Shown here: positions 12,887 through 15,359 of the stretch, in pieces | Layout: every line of letters begins with the position of its first letter | Position numbering within the stretch: the stretch's first letter is position 1 | Assembly (NCBI GenBank): GCA_030145435.1 | Contig: JAQYVQ010000142.1 | Coordinates: 1-15,359, forward strand | DNA from: Syntrophobacteria bacterium | Lineage (GTDB): Bacteria; Desulfobacterota; DSWW01 | Direction of reading: 5' to 3' | Length of the DNA: 15,359 nucleotides | Position numbers and translations under genes: made by a program | Notes under the pieces: generated by a model | The model's input: only the letters and a program-made list of their open reading frames with translations | Told to the model about the DNA's origin: nothing | Database searches by the model: none

Positions 12887-13645
12887 TCAGACCTTCAGAT
12901 ACTTCTTGAACCAATCCCTTGCCGCATTCAACACCTCTTCGAGGTCCTCGGGCCGCGTGAATCGGTGGTCCCCGCCGGGCAGCACCTTCAACGACTTGAG
13001 CCCGCTCGCGTTTGCGTGGATGGCGCGGGCATCCTCAACGGGCACCACTTCGTCCGCACCCCCGTGCAGAACCAGGAGGGGCGCCGAAACCCGGCGGGCC
13101 GCGCCCAGGACATCCTGCCTTCTGGCGTCCTCGAAGAACTTCTCGCCCGGCTCTCCTTCGGCGCCGAGTTGATACCCCTCATCCTTCCACTCCTGGGTCT
13201 TTCGTTTCAAGTCCTCCATTCGGTCCGCAATACCGACAGGCTGCCCGACGGCGGCCAGGGTGACCAGCACTTCGATCGACGGGTCCCCACTCGCATACAG
13301 GAGCGCCACCGCTCCACCCATGCTCGACCCGAGAAGGCCCACCGGATTCCCCCCCCGCTCCCGCACCCACCCGACTGCGGCACGAAGGTCGTCCACTTCC
13401 TGGGCAAAGGTGATTTCCTCGAACCTTCCCTCCGATTCCCCACAAAAGGAGAAATCGAATCGAAGCACCGAAAAGCCACTCTCCTCGAAAACCTGCGCAA
13501 AGGCCTTCTGCTTCGTGCCCTCCTTGGCAGACATCATGCCGTGGCAAAGGACGATCGTCGCCCCCAGGCCGGACCCCGAGGACCCTTGGTGAAGAATCCC
13601 GAAGAGCCTCTGATCCAGAGAATTGCGAAAAACGACCTTCTCCAT
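12887..13645 (-). CDS. Alpha/beta hydrolase (serine esterase/peptidase-like)
   Basis: The 252-residue cytoplasmic protein shows the alpha/beta-hydrolase catalytic triad: nucleophile S108 in GSSMGG (106-111), D198 in GGADEVVP, and H227 in GGDHRFT. The oxyanion segment IVLCHGMMSAKEG is at 31-43 and the FDFSFCGES strand at 63-71. The sequence resembles the small group of FrsA/YqiA-like or acyl-peptidase-like hydrolases with an HGM..K opening. No signal peptide is present. ATG 13645 follows GAGGAAG. A longer in-frame extension upstream is not supported. It is the first gene of the minus-strand run with the HD and glyoxalase II-like genes. The substrate is unknown; ester or thioester hydrolysis is likely. 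Confidence 0.87.
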   Translation of the reverse strand: MEKVVFRNSLDQRLFGILHQGSSGSGLGATIVLCHGMMSAKEGTKQKAFAQVFEESGFSVLRFDFSFCGESEGRFEEITFAQEVDDLRAAVGWVRERGGNPVGLLGSSMGGAVALLYASGDPSIEVLVTLAAVGQPVGIADRMEDLKRKTQEWKDEGYQLGAEGEPGEKFFEDARRQDVLGAARRVSAPLLVLHGGADEVVPVEDARAIHANASGLKSLKVLPGGDHRFTRPEDLEEVLNAARDWFKKYLKV

Positions 13646-13722
13646 CCGCTTTCTTCCTCTCGAGCCGTTCTCCAAAAGAACTCCATCTGCCTCTGCACCG
13701 TACCCCAATGTACCCAACGGGA

Positions 13723-13751
13723 TTTATACAAGCAAGAATCCAGGCTATAAT
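13723..13751 (+). promoter_or_regulatory. Promoter of the HAD-glycosyltransferase pair, overlapping a divergent one
   Basis: A consensus -10 box TATAAT (13746-13751) has TTTATA (13723-13728) 17 bp upstream as a 4-of-6 -35. Read on the minus strand, the same two hexamers serve as ATTATA (-35) and TATAAA (-10, 5 of 6), pointing to the alpha/beta hydrolase. The two promoters would occupy the same DNA and compete for polymerase. Confidence 0.45.
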
Positions 13752-13784
13752 TTCAATCGATCCGACGAGAGAAAGGGAAGGCCC

Positions 13785-14489
13785 ATGGAAAACGGAAGGC
13801 TCGGCGAACAAGACGGAGACTGGCATCTGAACCGATTTCAGGCCCTCCTGTTCGACATGGACGGCGTGATCACGGACAGCATGCCGTACCATTGCGAGGC
13901 ATGGAGCAGGATCTTCGAGCGATACGGGATCTTCGTGTCGCAAGAGGAGATTCTGAAACGGGAAGGAGAGAGAGGTCTGGTCACCCTCGAAACCATACTG
14001 TCCGAACAGGGGCGTGAGTTTTCGCAAGACGAGCTCCGAAAGGCCCTCGAGGACAAGGAGGAGATCTTTCGGTCTCTGGCAAGCCCGACCCTCTTCCCAG
14101 GGGCCGATGCGCTCGTACGGACGATCCGGGAGCGAGGAAGAAAGCTCGCCCTGGTCACCGGGACCTCCGGCAGGGAGGCCAGGACCAATCTTCCCGCCGA
14201 CCTGCTCGGCTGCTTCGACGTTCTCGTTTCCGGCGACATGGTTGCAGAAGGCAAGCCCCACCCCGAACCGTATCGGATGGCCCTGCGCCTGCTCGGCGCG
14301 TCGCCGGACGAATCCCTCGTCATCGAGAATGCTCCCTACGGAATTGAATCTGCAAGAAGAGCCGGCCTCCGGTGCATTGCCGTAACGACCTCCCTGCCGG
14401 CCGAATATCTTCAGGGTGCGGACAAAACCGTCCGGGATCTAGAAGAACTTCGAGGGCTGCTGTTCGGGCCACCCGCGTCGGGAGCATAG
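13785..14489 (+). CDS. HAD-family phosphatase (beta-phosphoglucomutase-like)
   Basis: The 234-residue protein has the HAD motifs in order: DMDGVITDS at 24-32 (nucleophile D24, general acid/base D26), VTGTSG at 124-129, the lysine K157 in GKPHPEPY, and VIENAPYGI at 179-187. The cap between motifs I and II is the helical type of sugar-phosphate phosphatases and phosphomutases. No signal peptide is visible. ATG 13785 follows AAAGGGAAGG; an upstream in-frame start at 13623 would overlap the divergent hydrolase gene and is rejected. Its TAG stop is immediately followed by the glycosyltransferase ATG, implying a shared transcript. A sugar-phosphate substrate is plausible in that context but unproven. 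Confidence 0.88.
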   Translation: MENGRLGEQDGDWHLNRFQALLFDMDGVITDSMPYHCEAWSRIFERYGIFVSQEEILKREGERGLVTLETILSEQGREFSQDELRKALEDKEEIFRSLASPTLFPGADALVRTIRERGRKLALVTGTSGREARTNLPADLLGCFDVLVSGDMVAEGKPHPEPYRMALRLLGASPDESLVIENAPYGIESARRAGLRCIAVTTSLPAEYLQGADKTVRDLEELRGLLFGPPASGA

Positions 14490-15359
14490 ATGACTTCCGA
14501 GCACCAAATCTGCGTCTTCATAACGGGGGGTATCGGAGATTTCATTGCCTCCCTGCCGGCCCTGCACGTAATCCGTCAGGGTTTTCGGGCGAGCAGGATC
14601 CTTCTGGTGGGCAATCCCCTCTGGTTGCCCCTGGCGCGGGCAGGAACGCTGGTCGATGAGGTCCGTTCTGTCGACAACCTTCCCCTCCATGCAGGCTTCA
14701 TGAGCGATCTGCCCAAAGACCACGCGCTCAGTCGATTCCTCGCCGCCTTTGATCTGATCATCTCCTGGTTCGGGGACAGGGAGGGCCGGTGGGAGAAGAC
14801 CTTGAGGGGGGCATGTACCGGCAGGCTCCTCGTACACCCTTATCACAGGGTTCATGCCTTTGAAGGGCATGTGTCCGATTTCTATCTCACGACGCTGAAA
14901 GAATTGGCGCTGTGCGTCCAGGACAGGGTCGGGCAGGGGCAACCCCCGGCACCGCTTCTTCAGGACGCCGTTTTCCCGGAATCGCACCCGAGTGGGGACG
15001 ACCGGGCCGAGGGGAGTCCTTTTCTCTGCCTTCATCCGGGAAGCGGCTCTGCGCGAAAGAACTGGCCGAAAGAGGACTTCCTGGAGGTGGCCGACGGAGC
15101 CTTCCGCCGCTGGCGCTTGCCCTCCACCGTGCTGATCGGCCCGGCCGAACAGGGCCAAAGGGCATTCTGGAGGGAAGCGGGCGGCCCTTCACTCTCCGTG
15201 GAAGAAGGGTTACCGATCCTGGAGGTGGCCCGAATGCTCCGCAGGGCAGCCCTCTATGTGGGCAATGATTCAGGTATTACGCACCTGGCGGCTGCCGTTG
15301 GCGTTCCCGTGGTCGCCCTGTTCGGTCCGACCGATCCGGCTCGGTGGGCTCCCCGGGGA
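14490..15359 (+). CDS. Glycosyltransferase family 9 (heptosyltransferase-like), partial at the 3' end
   Basis: The frame runs open for 290 codons to the window edge. The N-terminus ITGGIGDFIASLPALHVIR (11-29) is the GT9 acceptor-side start. The donor-site signatures HPGSGSARKNWP (182-193), GNDSGITHLAAA (258-269) and FGPTDPARW (278-286) are characteristic of ADP-heptose:LPS heptosyltransferases. Typical members have about 340-360 residues, so roughly 50-70 are missing. ATG 14490 directly follows the TAG of the HAD gene with no gap. It probably acts at the cytoplasmic face of the inner membrane in LPS-core or surface-glycan assembly. The exact sugar is not determinable, because GT9 also includes non-heptose enzymes. 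Confidence 0.9.
   Translation, partial: MTSEHQICVFITGGIGDFIASLPALHVIRQGFRASRILLVGNPLWLPLARAGTLVDEVRSVDNLPLHAGFMSDLPKDHALSRFLAAFDLIISWFGDREGRWEKTLRGACTGRLLVHPYHRVHAFEGHVSDFYLTTLKELALCVQDRVGQGQPPAPLLQDAVFPESHPSGDDRAEGSPFLCLHPGSGSARKNWPKEDFLEVADGAFRRWRLPSTVLIGPAEQGQRAFWREAGGPSLSVEEGLPILEVARMLRRAALYVGNDSGITHLAAAVGVPVVALFGPTDPARWAPRG

Noticed and set aside
13179..14261. 360-codon minus-strand frame covering the hydrolase start and the HAD gene
   Set aside because: It crosses the divergent promoter region and overlaps two genes with clear catalytic motifs.

Overview
The window is GC-rich DNA, densely coded on both strands, from a Gram-negative bacterium. The Gram-negative call rests on an Mpl-type murein tripeptide ligase, an LD-carboxypeptidase, a lipoprotein diacylglyceryl transferase and a family 9 (heptosyltransferase-type) glycosyltransferase. 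A near-perfect sigma-54 promoter, a long-form HisG, several TTG/GTG starts and short dispersed palindromes would fit a Desulfobacterota (deltaproteobacterial) chromosome. That placement is inference, since no rRNA or other phylogenetic marker was compared. Almost every gene is housekeeping in type. I see no phage, plasmid, CRISPR or complete insertion-sequence genes.

Layout. Positions 1-1560: rlmE (minus) and a stand-alone rplC (plus) diverge from a 295-bp gap that holds a 96-bp nested palindrome and a good sigma-70 promoter for rplC. Positions 1560-2630: small orphan genes, including a 131-residue protein behind a sigma-54 promoter with helically phased GTGC repeats. Positions 2387-6740 (minus): an apparent envelope/peptidoglycan operon, transcribed DUF4124-type secreted protein, ldcA, cytosolic beta-lactamase-fold hydrolase, mpl, then probably a 79-residue orphan. 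Positions 6741-7314: a 574-bp stretch without an established gene. It holds a possible 25-residue reading frame, a 185-bp MITE-like hairpin element (6892-7076), the lgt promoter and a 54-bp palindrome in the lgt leader. Positions 7315-8997 (plus): lgt and hisG, 15 bp apart. Positions 9260-10659: an RNase Z-like metallo-beta-lactamase protein (minus) and an orphan 186-residue protein (plus) diverge. Positions 10724-13645 (minus): an alpha/beta hydrolase, an HD-domain dNTPase-like protein and a glyoxalase II-like hydrolase form a run with short gaps. Positions 13785-15359 (plus): a HAD phosphatase followed directly by a family 9 glycosyltransferase that runs off the window.

The clearest functional unit is the peptidoglycan set. 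LdcA trims murein tetrapeptides to tripeptides and Mpl attaches the tripeptide to UDP-MurNAc. The serine hydrolase between them lacks a signal peptide and is translationally coupled to ldcA, so it is a candidate for a third cytosolic recycling step, perhaps the amidase. The other recurring theme is short palindromic DNA: two copies of a GGGCTGTTGC-ended element, one MITE-like element, one 18-bp perfect inverted repeat, and a tandem pair of small hairpins that supplies the last codons of a gene. I did not find a convincing new multi-gene system. The best leads are the recycling operon, the sigma-54-driven orphan and the palindrome family.
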